A stretch of DNA of 64,000 nt from Clostridiales bacterium (GCA_017554745.1 JAFZHS010000007.1:104778-168777), one strand, 5' to 3'; shown: positions 45,180 through 54,019, counted from the first letter of the stretch. Notes: generated from the sequence alone by a model not told the origin. Made by a program: numbers and translations.

Positions 45180-45974
45180 TTAGACTATTCCTTGATCTAT
45201 TGCGTGGACGATATCATCACCGTTAACAACGGTAAGTATCTTGCAGCCGTATTCATCTGACAAGAGTTTTGCTCCGTTGAAGCAGTTCTCTATATTTTCT
45301 TCATGATTATCGACTATGGCGACTATAGCGGTAATCTTTATACCGGCAAGCTTCTTAAGCCGCTCTATTCTCTCTTTGATAGTCTTTCCGCTGCCGATCA
45401 GATCATCGATGATTATGATCCTCTCTCCGTCTTCGGGAGTATGTCCGCAGATAAATCTGTCTTTGCTGTCAGGCTGCATTCTGTCATGGCAGTAGTTTAC
45501 CGTCACGCCGTATTTGTTTGACAAGGCTATTGCTGTGGCAGCAGAAAAGCTGATTCCGTGATATGCCATTCCGACTATACAGTCAAATTCCAGATGTTCT
45601 TCCATTATGAGATCTGCAAAGAATTCTCCGAGTTTAGCCAGGTGGATATTTGTCGTGAAGTTTTCGGACTCTATATAGTAGGCTTTGTTTACGCCCTTTA
45701 TTAAGTACTGTCCCTTTTTAAGAACGCCTGCATCATCCATCAGCTTGATGAATCTTTCTTTGTTTGTGTAACTGTTAAGCTTGAACCCCATAAGCTCGTC
45801 TATTGTTACACCGAATGTATTGGCCAACAGGGGAAGCATTTCAAGATCAGGCGAACCGCCGTTTTCCCATTTGCTTACTGCCTGAAAAGAAACGTTTACC
45901 GCTTCAGCCAGTTCTTCCTGCGTCATGCCCTTGGCTTTACGCAACTTTTTGATGTTGTCACTTATAACGCTCAT
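45180..45974 (-). CDS. XRE HTH regulator fused to a phosphoribosyltransferase domain
   Basis: A 264-aa protein. Residues 1-65 are a Cro/C1 helix-turn-helix (LRKAKGMTQEELAEAVNVSFQAVSKWENG). Residues 80-264 are a type I phosphoribosyltransferase of the orotate PRTase type: the loop YYIESENFTTNIHLAKLGEF, DRMQPDSKDRF and the PRPP-binding motif IIIIDDLIGSGKTI. The fusion suggests a one-component regulator that senses PRPP or a nucleobase, as PurR of B. subtilis does with another HTH. Palindromes upstream at 46051 and 46095 could be its operators. Confidence 0.85.
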   Translation of the reverse strand: MSVISDNIKKLRKAKGMTQEELAEAVNVSFQAVSKWENGGSPDLEMLPLLANTFGVTIDELMGFKLNSYTNKERFIKLMDDAGVLKKGQYLIKGVNKAYYIESENFTTNIHLAKLGEFFADLIMEEHLEFDCIVGMAYHGISFSAATAIALSNKYGVTVNYCHDRMQPDSKDRFICGHTPEDGERIIIIDDLIGSGKTIKERIERLKKLAGIKITAIVAIVDNHEENIENCFNGAKLLSDEYGCKILTVVNGDDIVHAIDQGIV

Positions 45975-46050
45975 TGTTCTCCTCCGTCTATAGATTATTT
46001 TGCAGTTACTCTATATTCCTTGCAAGGAGTTTTACTGTGAGAACATCTTA

Positions 46051-46124
46051 ACTTACCCGTAAGTCATACACAATCGACGCTGCTTTTAGTTATATTCAAC
46101 CGGTAGTTGAAGTGATGTTATAAT
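46051..46124 (+). promoter_or_regulatory. Operator-like palindromes and promoter between divergent genes
   Basis: ACTTACCCGTAAGT at 46051-46064 and TTCAACCGGTAGTTGAA at 46095-46111 are palindromic. The second overlaps the -35 region of a TATAAT at 46119-46124. The stretch 46102-46124 agrees at 21 of 23 positions with 50026-50048 upstream of the nucleoside phosphorylase. Confidence 0.55.
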
Positions 46125-46162
46125 GAGCATATTTATAGGTGAACAGCCGGATTGGGAATCAG

Positions 46163-46579
46163 ATGGAAATAAAATACGTTAGTAACGAGTACAGGGATTT
46201 TTGGTTTCAGCTTGATAAACACTTGCCTGAGACTGAGTTTGAAAAGAAGATCCGTGATAAACAAGGATATATTCTCTTTGAAAATGGAGAACCGGTCGGG
46301 CTGTTGAGGTTTAACCTGTTTTGGGATAACACTCCGTTTTGTACCATGCTGTTTATTGATAAATTCAAACAGAAAAAAGGTTATGGCAGCGCCTTAATGC
46401 AATTCTGGGAAGAAGATATGAAAAACCAGGGATATGGAATGGTCATGACCTCGACCCGGGTTGATGAGGATGCACAACATTTTTACAGGAAAATAGGGTA
46501 TAAAGAATGCGGAGGATTCACTTTGGATATTCCGGGATTTGAACAACCCATGGAATTGATCCTAAGTAAGCCGTTGTGA
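46163..46579 (+). CDS. GNAT family N-acetyltransferase
   Basis: A 138-aa acetyltransferase with TMLFIDKFKQKKGYGSALMQFWE (acetyl-CoA loop KQKKGYGSA) and DAQHFYRKIGYKECGGF. Starts from 46139 (GTG) or 46163 (ATG) are possible; the ATG is preferred. The MATE gene follows by 33 bp. Confidence 0.85.
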   Translation: MEIKYVSNEYRDFWFQLDKHLPETEFEKKIRDKQGYILFENGEPVGLLRFNLFWDNTPFCTMLFIDKFKQKKGYGSALMQFWEEDMKNQGYGMVMTSTRVDEDAQHFYRKIGYKECGGFTLDIPGFEQPMELILSKPL

Positions 46580-46612
46580 AAACGTGTTGACAGATAATGA
46601 TTTAAAATCTCA

Positions 46613-47971
46613 ATGAACAAGGATGAAAAGAAAGTCTTTAATGCCCATCTGAAAGCGCTTGCGGTGCCGCTTGCTCTTCAGAGCCTTCTGAATGCCCTGG
46701 TCGGGGCTTCGGATGCGCTTATGCTCGGAAGGCTTAACCAGGATTCCATTGCAGCAGTATCACTGGCGAATCAGCTGTTTTTTGTTATGACACTGTTCAC
46801 TGGTGCGATCACAAGTGCTTCAGGAATCCTTATAGCCCAGTATTGGGGAAAGAAAGATTATAAGAATGCAGGACGTTTTCTAGCGATGGCAATAAGATAT
46901 TCGCTTCTTATAAGTCTTGTATTTTTTGCTGCTGCGCTTTTCTTTCCCGAGCCCGTTATGCGGATATTCACCTCGGAAAGCAGTCTTATAACCATTGGCG
47001 CGGGATATTTGCGAATCGTCAGTTTTTCCTACATTTTCTCGGCTTTGGCACAATGCTTTCTGATGAATATGAAGATCGCCGGAGATGCAAAGCTGAGTGT
47101 CATTATCTCCGCTGTAACGGTTGCGGTAGACATGACTGCAGATTATTTTCTGATATACGGCAAATGCGGGCTGCCGGCACTTGGCGCAAACGGCTCAGCC
47201 TATTCAACAATAGTTGTTGAAGTCTTAGCTCTTGTGATAGTTCTTATCTGGGCCAGGAAAAAAGATACGATCCGTTTGTCTTTAAAGAGTCTGACGTACT
47301 TTTCCAAGGATTTCGAAAAGGATTATTGGAAGATATTCCCTGCAAACCTGGCGAGTGCTCTTTCCTGGGGTTTAAGCATTTCAGTTCACAACGTGATAAT
47401 GGGACATTTGGGATCGGATGCTACTGCTTCCGCTTCAGTCACGAGTGTCGCGCAGCAGCTTATAGCCTGCGTGACGTGGGGTATAGCAGGAGGTTCCGGT
47501 ATCATGATCGGAGAATTGCTTGGAGCAGGAAGACTTGATGAAGCCAAAAAATACGGCGACAGGTTCTATAAGGTCTCATTTTTGAGCGGGTCGGTCAACG
47601 TTTTGCTTATCGCAGTAACAGGCCCGCTCGTATATATTTTTTATGCCCTGACGAGTGTGGCCAAAGGGTATCTTTTATGGATGCTGGTGTTTAGCTGCTT
47701 CTACATGTTTGCTTTTGCATATAATACGATCTTCACCTGTGGGGTATTCCCTGCAGGCGGAGACGCTAAGTATGATGCCGTAAGTGTTTTCTTTGCCACC
47801 TGGTGCTTTGCAATTCCTGCATCGCTTATCGCCTGTTTTGTGCTTAAGTGGCCGGTGCTTGTCGTATATGTCATTATGTGCCTGGATGAGATCGTAAAAC
47901 TGCCGTTCCTGAAATGGCATTACAACAAGTATATATGGGTAAAAAATCTGACAAGAGAAGTTGCTGATTAG
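46613..47971 (+). CDS. MATE family efflux transporter
   Basis: A 452-aa protein with 12 hydrophobic segments: LALQSLLNALVGASDALMLGRLNQDSIAAVSLANQ opening, GIAGGSGIMIGELLGAGR in the second half. Low similarity to the MATE at 42166. It has a weak ribosome site and is probably expressed with the GNAT gene upstream. Confidence 0.88.
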   Translation: MNKDEKKVFNAHLKALAVPLALQSLLNALVGASDALMLGRLNQDSIAAVSLANQLFFVMTLFTGAITSASGILIAQYWGKKDYKNAGRFLAMAIRYSLLISLVFFAAALFFPEPVMRIFTSESSLITIGAGYLRIVSFSYIFSALAQCFLMNMKIAGDAKLSVIISAVTVAVDMTADYFLIYGKCGLPALGANGSAYSTIVVEVLALVIVLIWARKKDTIRLSLKSLTYFSKDFEKDYWKIFPANLASALSWGLSISVHNVIMGHLGSDATASASVTSVAQQLIACVTWGIAGGSGIMIGELLGAGRLDEAKKYGDRFYKVSFLSGSVNVLLIAVTGPLVYIFYALTSVAKGYLLWMLVFSCFYMFAFAYNTIFTCGVFPAGGDAKYDAVSVFFATWCFAIPASLIACFVLKWPVLVVYVIMCLDEIVKLPFLKWHYNKYIWVKNLTREVAD

Positions 47972-48128
47972 GAATTCTGATTTTCCGTGTCGTGTATTGA
48001 GATATCACAATTTTACGATTTAAGAAAATATGCAATTAAACGGAAAATTGCCACTATTAAAAAGACGGAATTTGATATAATACATTCGTGCAGAGGGTCA
48101 CCTACCTCGAACATAATAAGCATAGATG

Positions 48129-48165
48129 AAGCCCCTTCTTACTCTCTTGATTGGAGGGGGCTTTA
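48129..48165 (+). other. Leader hairpin before the 48189 gene
   Basis: AGCCCCTTC / GGAGGGGGCT arms followed by TTTAC, 24 bp before the GNAT start. The 215-bp gap (47972-48188) otherwise has only a TATAAT at 48077. Attenuator or weak terminator. Confidence 0.4.
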
Positions 48166-48188
48166 CTAGTTAAAGAAGCAACTGATTT

Positions 48189-49061
48189 ATGGAGCTTATA
48201 AGTAATTACATGACAGATGACAGTTCAAGGAGAATGCTTAATGAACTGACGCGTAAGACTTTCGGATTTGATTTTGAAGGCTGGGTCAAAGACGGATATT
48301 TCGAAGGCGACTATATACCTTATTCGTTTGTTGAAGACGGCAGGATGATCTCGAATGTATCGGCAAATAAGATGCACTTCCTTCAGAGGGGAATCGAAAA
48401 GAATTACATCCAGATAGGTACCGTCATGACCGGTGAGCTATATCGCAAACAGGGCTTGGCAAGAAAACTCATTGAGCATGTTCTAAGCACATATGAAAAT
48501 GAATGTGACGGCATTTATCTGTTCGGAAACCTGAGCGCTGTAGATTTCTACCTGAAGAACGGTTTCCGCATAATAAACCAGTACAGATATTTTGTTAAAG
48601 AGGAGTACATCAAAAAGAGCGAAGGCAGCAGATTCTTACCTGTAAATGATATGGGTGAAGAAATTAAGAATAAGTATCTGCAGCTGGTACGCAATTCCTG
48701 CTATTTCTCATCTTTCGAGCAGATAAATAAGTATGGCCTGCAGATGTTCTACACGGCAGGTTTTGATACTGTTTACTATGCTGAAGATATAGACTGCTTT
48801 GCCGTAATCGATGACGAAGACGGCTTTGCTTTGCAATCTGTTTTATGTAAAGAGAAGATAGCATTAACGGATGTCATCGGACGTCTCGATATGGTGACAG
48901 ATCAATTGAGACTCGGGTTTACTCCTCTTGATGAAGACTTGTATCTCTGTACGTCTGAGCTTTATGACGGCGCTGATGATTACAGGCTCTTCTACAGGGG
49001 TGATGAATTGGAAGCAGTTGAAAGAGATAGGCTCTATTTCCCTGATCTGTCACACGCCTAA
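48189..49061 (+). CDS. GNAT (Eis-like) acetyltransferase
   Basis: A 290-aa protein with the acetyl-CoA loop IQIGTVMTGELYRKQGLARKLIEHVL (about 73-98) and FYLKNGFRII, followed by about 160 residues without GNAT motifs that fit the extra domain of Eis-like enzymes. A weak ribosome site precedes the ATG. Confidence 0.82.
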   Translation: MELISNYMTDDSSRRMLNELTRKTFGFDFEGWVKDGYFEGDYIPYSFVEDGRMISNVSANKMHFLQRGIEKNYIQIGTVMTGELYRKQGLARKLIEHVLSTYENECDGIYLFGNLSAVDFYLKNGFRIINQYRYFVKEEYIKKSEGSRFLPVNDMGEEIKNKYLQLVRNSCYFSSFEQINKYGLQMFYTAGFDTVYYAEDIDCFAVIDDEDGFALQSVLCKEKIALTDVIGRLDMVTDQLRLGFTPLDEDLYLCTSELYDGADDYRLFYRGDELEAVERDRLYFPDLSHA

Positions 49062-49189
49062 AAAGGAAGATCTCAACCGGGGAAGAGTTATTGCTTTCCT
49101 TTTTCATATAATTGTATATGCTGAAAATTTTATGTATAATTATGCTGCAAATAATTCAACATACATTGTGCTGTTAAGGAGTGAATAAC

Positions 49190-49432
49190 ATGCCTAACAT
49201 TAGACCGGTATCAGATTTACGAAATTATAAGAGTGTTTTAGATGATGTTTCATATGGTTCTCCTGTTTATCTTACTAAGAACGGCAGAGGCGATTACGCA
49301 ATCGTTAACATGAAAGAGTTGGATGAACTTAATGCAATGAAGGCATTGGTCATGGAACTCGGTAAAGGCGAAGCATCTGCAAAAGACGGTTGGATCTCCC
49401 TTGAAGAAGTAGAGAAGAGATTAGGTTTATGA
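49190..49432 (+). CDS. Phd/YefM-type antitoxin
   Basis: An 80-aa protein: MPNIRPVSDLRNYKSVLDDV is the DNA-binding Phd/YefM opening, then VYLTKNGRGDYAIVNMKELDEL, and an acidic C-terminal tail that would cover the toxin. AAGGAG lies before the ATG at 49190. The next gene starts at its stop (ATGATG overlap), the usual toxin-antitoxin coupling. Confidence 0.9.
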   Translation: MPNIRPVSDLRNYKSVLDDVSYGSPVYLTKNGRGDYAIVNMKELDELNAMKALVMELGKGEASAKDGWISLEEVEKRLGL

Positions 49433-49755
49433 TGCATATTGTTTTCTCGCCTGAATCATTGAAAGATTTAGAACAGATTAAGGATTATCTCCTTGATCGA
49501 TTTGGTGAGAAAACAGCCGGAAATAATCTTAAGAAAGTGATCAAAGAGATAAAAACGCTTGAATCATTTCCTCTCAAGGGATCCGGCATATGGGAAAGAT
49601 ATGGAATAGACTCCGAATATCGTTATATTTATGCGAACAATAATTATGTATTTTATCGTGTTGATGGTGATGAAATAAAAGTGATCCGGGTGCTTGATGC
49701 GAGACGTGATTTCCTGAATATTCTTTTTGGAATAAAAACCCAATCAGATAATTAA
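49429..49755 (+). CDS. RelE/ParE superfamily toxin
   Basis: A 108-aa protein of the RelE/ParE fold: HIVFSPESLKDLEQIKDYLLDRFGEKTA, then RYGIDSEYRYIYANNNYVFYRVDGDEIKVIRVLDARRDFLNILF. The end (RVLDARRDF) is the conserved RelE-type RxxxR/VLxxRRD motif. Coupled to the antitoxin by ATGA; directly followed by a terminator and the attachment-site-like module. Confidence 0.9.
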   Translation: MMHIVFSPESLKDLEQIKDYLLDRFGEKTAGNNLKKVIKEIKTLESFPLKGSGIWERYGIDSEYRYIYANNNYVFYRVDGDEIKVIRVLDARRDFLNILFGIKTQSDN

Positions 49756-49783
49756 GCCTCTGAGGAAAAGAAAAGGCAATAAA

Positions 49784-49814
49784 AAAACCTCCGGAATTGA
49801 CTTCCGGAGGTTTT
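49784..49814. terminator. Bidirectional terminator hairpin
   Basis: Perfect 13-bp stem AAAACCTCCGGAA / TTCCGGAGGTTTT with a 5-nt loop; A-run on one side and T-run on the other. Confidence 0.85.
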
Positions 49815-49966
49815 GGCGGAGAAGGGGGACACGAATATTTATTATTTATAACCCTCCATAATTACCGCAAAACCCTAAGAATAAAGGGTTCTGGGCTATT
49901 TCGTTTTTATGTAAATCTTTATAAATCTACGTAAATCTTGCAGATTTTGTTGCATTTTTTGTTGCA
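49811..49966. mobile_element. Attachment-site-like module 1 (tRNA-3'-end-like string and GTTGCA pair)
   Basis: TTTTGGCGGAGAAGGGGG at 49811-49828 matches, in reverse complement, the 3' end of a Ser-type tRNA (CTTCTCCGCCA). A GTTGCA direct-repeat pair lies at 49949 and 49961. Module 2 at 53862 has the same order and spacing (138 versus 141 bp). The whole gap 49756-50132 has no gene. Confidence 0.55.
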
Positions 49967-50025
49967 CTTTTTTATCGGGTTTTTGTGACTCTGAAATCGA
50001 CATTCTTTTTTGCTTAACCATAATT

Positions 50026-50048
50026 GGTAGTTTAAGTGATGATATAAT
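50026..50048 (+). promoter_or_regulatory. Promoter with motif shared with 46102
   Basis: GGTAGTTTAAGTGATG followed by ATATAAT; differs at 2 of 23 positions from 46102-46124. It lies 85 bp before the gene at 50133. Confidence 0.5.
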
Positions 50049-50132
50049 AAATTTGTTTGAGATTTGGGTAACCCTTAGATAGGATAATAATCAGGAAGAT
50101 ATACTAACCAGAAAAGGAATCAGGGTAGTGAA

Positions 50133-50894
50133 ATGATTACGGATTCATTTGATAACAAGACTGAAGAAATATTAAAGCCTTGGAAAAAGGAAGATGCCAA
50201 AAAGGTTGATGCCTGTATCCTGACTTTTTCCAATGAGATCCTTCAGTATGTTCTGGAAGCTTACGATTGCACAAAGATCGGAGATATTTATTCTTCGAAC
50301 GGAGCAAAACCGATATACGGCTTTACTTATAAAGATAAAGAATTTGCCATATACATGTCATTTGTCGGTGCTCCGGGCTGCGTAGGCGATATAGAAGATA
50401 CGATGTCTGTCATTAAGACTGACAAGTATATAGAATTTGGCGGCTGCGGCTGTCTGAATAAAGAAATAGCCAGAGGAAAAGTAATGGTTCCTACAGAAGC
50501 TTACCGTGATGAGGGAACGTCATATCACTATGCTCCTGCATCTGATTACATTACGGTGAAAAACAGCGAAAAAGTTGCTGAGTTTATGGAATTGGCAGGT
50601 CTTCCTTATGTGAAGGGGAAAACATGGACTACAGATGCTGTATACCGTGAGACCAGAGGAAACTTCGATAAAAGAAAGAATGACGGCTGCATTTCGGTAG
50701 AAATGGAATGTGCTGCGATTCAGGCCATGTGTGATTTCAGGGGATTGGATGCTTATTTCTTCTTTACCAGCGGCGATCTTCTTGATGCTCCGAAGTGGGA
50801 TTCACGGATGGAAAAGAACCAGAAGAAAAACACGCAGCATGATCCGGGACATTTCGAAATAGCGCTTGAACTTGCATGTTATGTTACTGACTGA
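50133..50894 (+). CDS. Nucleoside phosphorylase
   Basis: A 253-aa protein of the PNP/UDP phosphorylase family: IYGFTYKDKEFAIYMSFVGAPG, then EFGGCGCLNKEIARGKVMV for the phosphate site, and CISVEMECAAIQAMCDFRGLDAYFFFTSGDLLD with the ME-dipeptide that contacts ribose and the D of the base site. It would split a nucleoside with phosphate. Closest context is a promoter shared with the PRTase regulator region at 46.1 kb, a possible purine/pyrimidine salvage link. Confidence 0.88.
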   Translation: MITDSFDNKTEEILKPWKKEDAKKVDACILTFSNEILQYVLEAYDCTKIGDIYSSNGAKPIYGFTYKDKEFAIYMSFVGAPGCVGDIEDTMSVIKTDKYIEFGGCGCLNKEIARGKVMVPTEAYRDEGTSYHYAPASDYITVKNSEKVAEFMELAGLPYVKGKTWTTDAVYRETRGNFDKRKNDGCISVEMECAAIQAMCDFRGLDAYFFFTSGDLLDAPKWDSRMEKNQKKNTQHDPGHFEIALELACYVTD

Positions 50895-50911
50895 TCTTTG
50901 GAGAGAATTCT

Positions 50912-51703
50912 ATGGATACATTTGTAGATGAAAGAGACTTTAAACTTTTAAGCCGGGACAAATATACATTCTCAGTAATGTCGAGGATCATAAAAGAAGA
51001 ATGCGCATTGCGCTTATCAGATCACGAGAGGCTTATTATTTGCTTTACAGGACAACCGTATCCTGTGTGGATATGGACTCCTGATAATGCTCCTGAAGAT
51101 GAGATGGAGCGGGCATATAAGATTGCAAAAGACAATTTATTTATGGACGGAGATCACCGTTTTAACATTAAGTATGAACTGGCAGAATACTTTATTGTCA
51201 GAGCTAAAAAGGACGGTTTAGATCTTAAGATCTCTACGAACCTCTTTGCGTACGACTGTCCTTCTCCGATAGCTCCTTCAACGGTTGTGGACGGAGAGCT
51301 GCACCAATGCACAGAAGATGATGTTAAAGTCCTAGTCGACTTTTTCGATATGTTTCATATAGCTGTCGGAATAGATCAGGAGAGCCGCGAACAATACAAG
51401 ATTTATGCAGAAAACGATATAAAGGCAGGTACGGCATATTTCTGGAAAACAGGTGATGGTGAATATGCCTCCAGTTGCAACTGGCATCCTGTAGAGGATA
51501 TGGCTTCGATTGGCCTGGTATATACACGTGATGAATTCAGGCGCAGACACTATGCGGAGCACCTTGTCTATCAGGTAACAAGGATTGCCCAGACTGCCGG
51601 GTTCCTGCCCATGCTCTACACTGATGCGGATTATGCTGCTTCAAATGCCTGCTATGAAAAGATAGGCTATGTGTTAAGAGGAAAGCTCTGCACCATCAGC
51701 TGA
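50912..51703 (+). CDS. GNAT family N-acetyltransferase
   Basis: A 263-aa two-lobed GNAT: acetyl-CoA loop GLVYTRDEFRRRHYAEHLVYQV and LYTDADYAASNACYEKIGY near the C-terminus. It starts 17 bp after the phosphorylase gene (TTGGAG upstream) and is probably cotranscribed. Confidence 0.85.
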   Translation: MDTFVDERDFKLLSRDKYTFSVMSRIIKEECALRLSDHERLIICFTGQPYPVWIWTPDNAPEDEMERAYKIAKDNLFMDGDHRFNIKYELAEYFIVRAKKDGLDLKISTNLFAYDCPSPIAPSTVVDGELHQCTEDDVKVLVDFFDMFHIAVGIDQESREQYKIYAENDIKAGTAYFWKTGDGEYASSCNWHPVEDMASIGLVYTRDEFRRRHYAEHLVYQVTRIAQTAGFLPMLYTDADYAASNACYEKIGYVLRGKLCTIS

Positions 51704-51784
51704 CCTGTAAAGAAAGCTCTTCGAGCTTTGTTATATAATTGGATCAGAATATCAGTAATTTTGTGAACCCGGGAACTAGCTGTA

Positions 51785-53101
51785 ATGAAGTATGATTTTG
51801 AACACTATCTGCAAGCAGGTCACGGACGTGCGTATGTGATTGCCAGAGCTGATCCGGAACGCTACCGCGACAGGATCATGGCTGCCTGCAGGAAAGATTA
51901 TTCTTTCGATATGCAAAGCGAAGGATCGCGCGCTTTTCTGACTTATGATCTTATCTCACTATATGAAGATCCCACACCGTTTATCGAAGCCATTAAGGAA
52001 AGTTATAAAGACCCTGTTGCAGATAAGGATTGGAAGCAGATATGTTATCTGACGGATCTTCTCTTATTTTTCGAGCAAAGAAAAACTGTTATCAAAAAAT
52101 ATAAGCAGCTCGAAAAGAATCTGTATTCAGATGAACTGCGCGACATGTTCCCTCTTTGTCAGCCTTTTGAATATGTCGCCATTAAACTCATTGAGGACAG
52201 CAGCATAAAAGTAATCTGGAATGTTGCAAATGATATCGGCAAGTGGTTCCTATCAAGGACGGAAGATCCCCAGCGCCTGGCTTCACAGTTTCTATGGTTT
52301 GACAGCATACTTGAAGACGAGCTCGGTGAAGACAGATTCGATGAACTGCTCAAGTACAACAGCGATTCCGACGGCGTCAAAGAATATGTAAGGATCATGT
52401 CTCTCCCGCGTGAATTTGGACGGATAGACAGGGTCAAAAATGCCACATCGGAAATAGTGATGTCCTGGATCAGGAAAGAGCCGAAGATAGAGCGCTCGGA
52501 GATGAGGGCCCGAGGCTTAATGACCATGAGCAGAACGGAAGCCTTAAAGCTTGCGGAACAGTTCATAATTGAAACTGATACGGATATAAAGGCAAGTATA
52601 GCCTCTGTATTTACTTCCGGAAAATACCGCTGGCCTCTTGACGCAGGTTTACTCATCGAGTGTGCTGCATCAGACAATCCGAGATTGGCCGAAGAGGTAA
52701 GATCAGCTCTCTCACTCCTCAAAGACGAGCGTTTGCACGATTACGCGATTTCTATCCTGGAGAAAGGTTTTGATTCCACTGCAGTCAGTATCCTGATAAA
52801 CAACATCAGGAAAAGCGATGAATCATTTATCCTGAGCCTTCTGGAAGAACTTCCGGCAACTGAAGAGAATGAGGAAGATTGGCACGGGATCGCATCGGAT
52901 ATCGGCGTTAACGGGGACAATCCCGAGTTGCCCGAATCGCTGCTTGCCTGGGCTTATGAATCCACCTTGTGTTCATTTTGCCGTAAGAATATAGTTGAGA
53001 AAATGATTAAAAGGGGCATGCTGACTGCTGAAATTAAAGAAGAACTTCGTTGGGATGCTAATCTGGATATAAGCAAAATGATTGATGAAGATTGGGAATA
53101 G
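51785..53101 (+). CDS. Hypothetical helical-repeat protein
   Basis: A 438-aa soluble protein rich in helix-forming residues. The second half reads as HEAT-like pairs (AEEVRSALSLLKDERLHDYAISILEKG, TAVSILINNIRKSDESFILSLLEEL). The N-terminus has HYLQAGHGRAYVIARADPERYR. I do not recognise the family. Low AT skew and codon use are like the neighbours, not like the island at 54 kb. Confidence 0.65.
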   Translation: MKYDFEHYLQAGHGRAYVIARADPERYRDRIMAACRKDYSFDMQSEGSRAFLTYDLISLYEDPTPFIEAIKESYKDPVADKDWKQICYLTDLLLFFEQRKTVIKKYKQLEKNLYSDELRDMFPLCQPFEYVAIKLIEDSSIKVIWNVANDIGKWFLSRTEDPQRLASQFLWFDSILEDELGEDRFDELLKYNSDSDGVKEYVRIMSLPREFGRIDRVKNATSEIVMSWIRKEPKIERSEMRARGLMTMSRTEALKLAEQFIIETDTDIKASIASVFTSGKYRWPLDAGLLIECAASDNPRLAEEVRSALSLLKDERLHDYAISILEKGFDSTAVSILINNIRKSDESFILSLLEELPATEENEEDWHGIASDIGVNGDNPELPESLLAWAYESTLCSFCRKNIVEKMIKRGMLTAEIKEELRWDANLDISKMIDEDWE

Positions 53102-53137
53102 TTATTAGATAGATAAACTTAACGACAGAAGGACAGA

Positions 53138-53221
53138 ATGAGTAGATTTTTAAAACGTAAAGAGTGGGATAGAAATGATCTCCTGCAAATTGCTTTAGGG
53201 GTGACCAAAGCATATGAGTAA
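53138..53221 (+). CDS. Possible 27-aa leader peptide or gene remnant
   Basis: ATG at 53138 after AGAAGGACAG opens 27 codons (MSRFLKRKEWDRNDLLQ...) and its TAA overlaps the start of the next gene at 53214, giving an ATGAGTAA junction. Translational coupling is plausible; it could be the leftover end of a longer gene. Confidence 0.3.
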   Translation: MSRFLKRKEWDRNDLLQIALGVTKAYE

Positions 53222-53696
53222 ATCAATATCCAATAAAGAAGAATTTATTGGTGTAATGGATCGACTTCGGAAATGGCCGGAGCGATCAGACCATATTAAT
53301 GCGTACGCTGTTGTTTGGGATGAGATTGAAGACGACAATGTTTTGGGGAATTTTGCAGATGCTATCTATGGAGACGAGTATCTGAAAAGTCTGCAGGACG
53401 ATATTGTCAATGCGTATCATCAATTGTATAGCATCGACTTTCAGAGATGCTATGAAGGGATTAATACATTTTACGAGAATTTCTATGAAGACAATGCGAA
53501 GGAGGATGTTCTTCGGGCCTGCAGTTGGCTGAAACGAAACGGTCACGAACAAATGGCGGAAATAATCGAAGCCGGATATGAGGGCAGAGAAGAACAAAAA
53601 ACTGCAGCCGATTGGATGAATGATCACATGGAAGAAATCTATGCAACATACAGAAGCTTAATGTTTATGTTTGAGGAGAAATACCTGAAGGCATAA
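53214..53696 (+). CDS. Hypothetical helical protein
   Basis: A 160-aa, mostly helical protein with many Trp, Tyr and acidic residues: YAVVWDEIEDDNVLGNFADAIYGD and ENFYEDNAKEDVLRACSWLKRNGHEQM. No signal or membrane segment; family not recognised. GGGGTGA precedes the ATG. It is the last gene before the second attachment-like module. Confidence 0.65.
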   Translation: MSKSISNKEEFIGVMDRLRKWPERSDHINAYAVVWDEIEDDNVLGNFADAIYGDEYLKSLQDDIVNAYHQLYSIDFQRCYEGINTFYENFYEDNAKEDVLRACSWLKRNGHEQMAEIIEAGYEGREEQKTAADWMNDHMEEIYATYRSLMFMFEEKYLKA

Positions 53697-53738
53697 ACTT
53701 ACAGCATTTATTCTGATATCTCGCAATTTTATTGATCA

Positions 53739-53770
53739 AAGCCCCGGTTACTCAACACCGGGCTTTATTA
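53739..53770 (+). terminator. Rho-independent terminator
   Basis: AAGCCCCGGT / ACCGGGCTT stem with TTATT after it, 43 bp after the 53214 gene. Confidence 0.75.
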
Positions 53771-53782
53771 GCTGCATATTTT

Positions 53783-54019
53783 GTTGCACTTTTGTTGCAT
53801 TTGGGGTTTTGCAAAAATGAAAAAGCCCCAGAAATAAGGCTTTCTGGGACTTCTTAAACTGTTTTGGCGGAGAAGGGGGGCATTGAAACCGGATGTCATT
53901 CTATCTCTTCGCAAGCGTCAATAACTCTAATAAACGACAGCTTATCATTCTCTTTGCTTTGTTATACATCTAGATAACTACCTTGTAACCCTGTCCCATT
54001 TTGTTGCTTTTTTGTTGCA
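53783..54019. mobile_element. Attachment-site-like module 2
   Basis: GTTGCA pair at 53783 and 53794; hairpin CCCAGAAA / TTTCTGGG at 53828-53850; tRNA-3'-end-like TTTTGGCGGAGAAGGGGGG plus CATTGAAACC at 53862-53890 (reverse complement GGTTTCAATG..CTTCTCCGCCA looks like a T-arm and acceptor); second GTTGC pair at 54003 and 54014. The same order occurs at 49784-49966. No gene is present in 53697-54194 apart from these elements. Confidence 0.55.
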
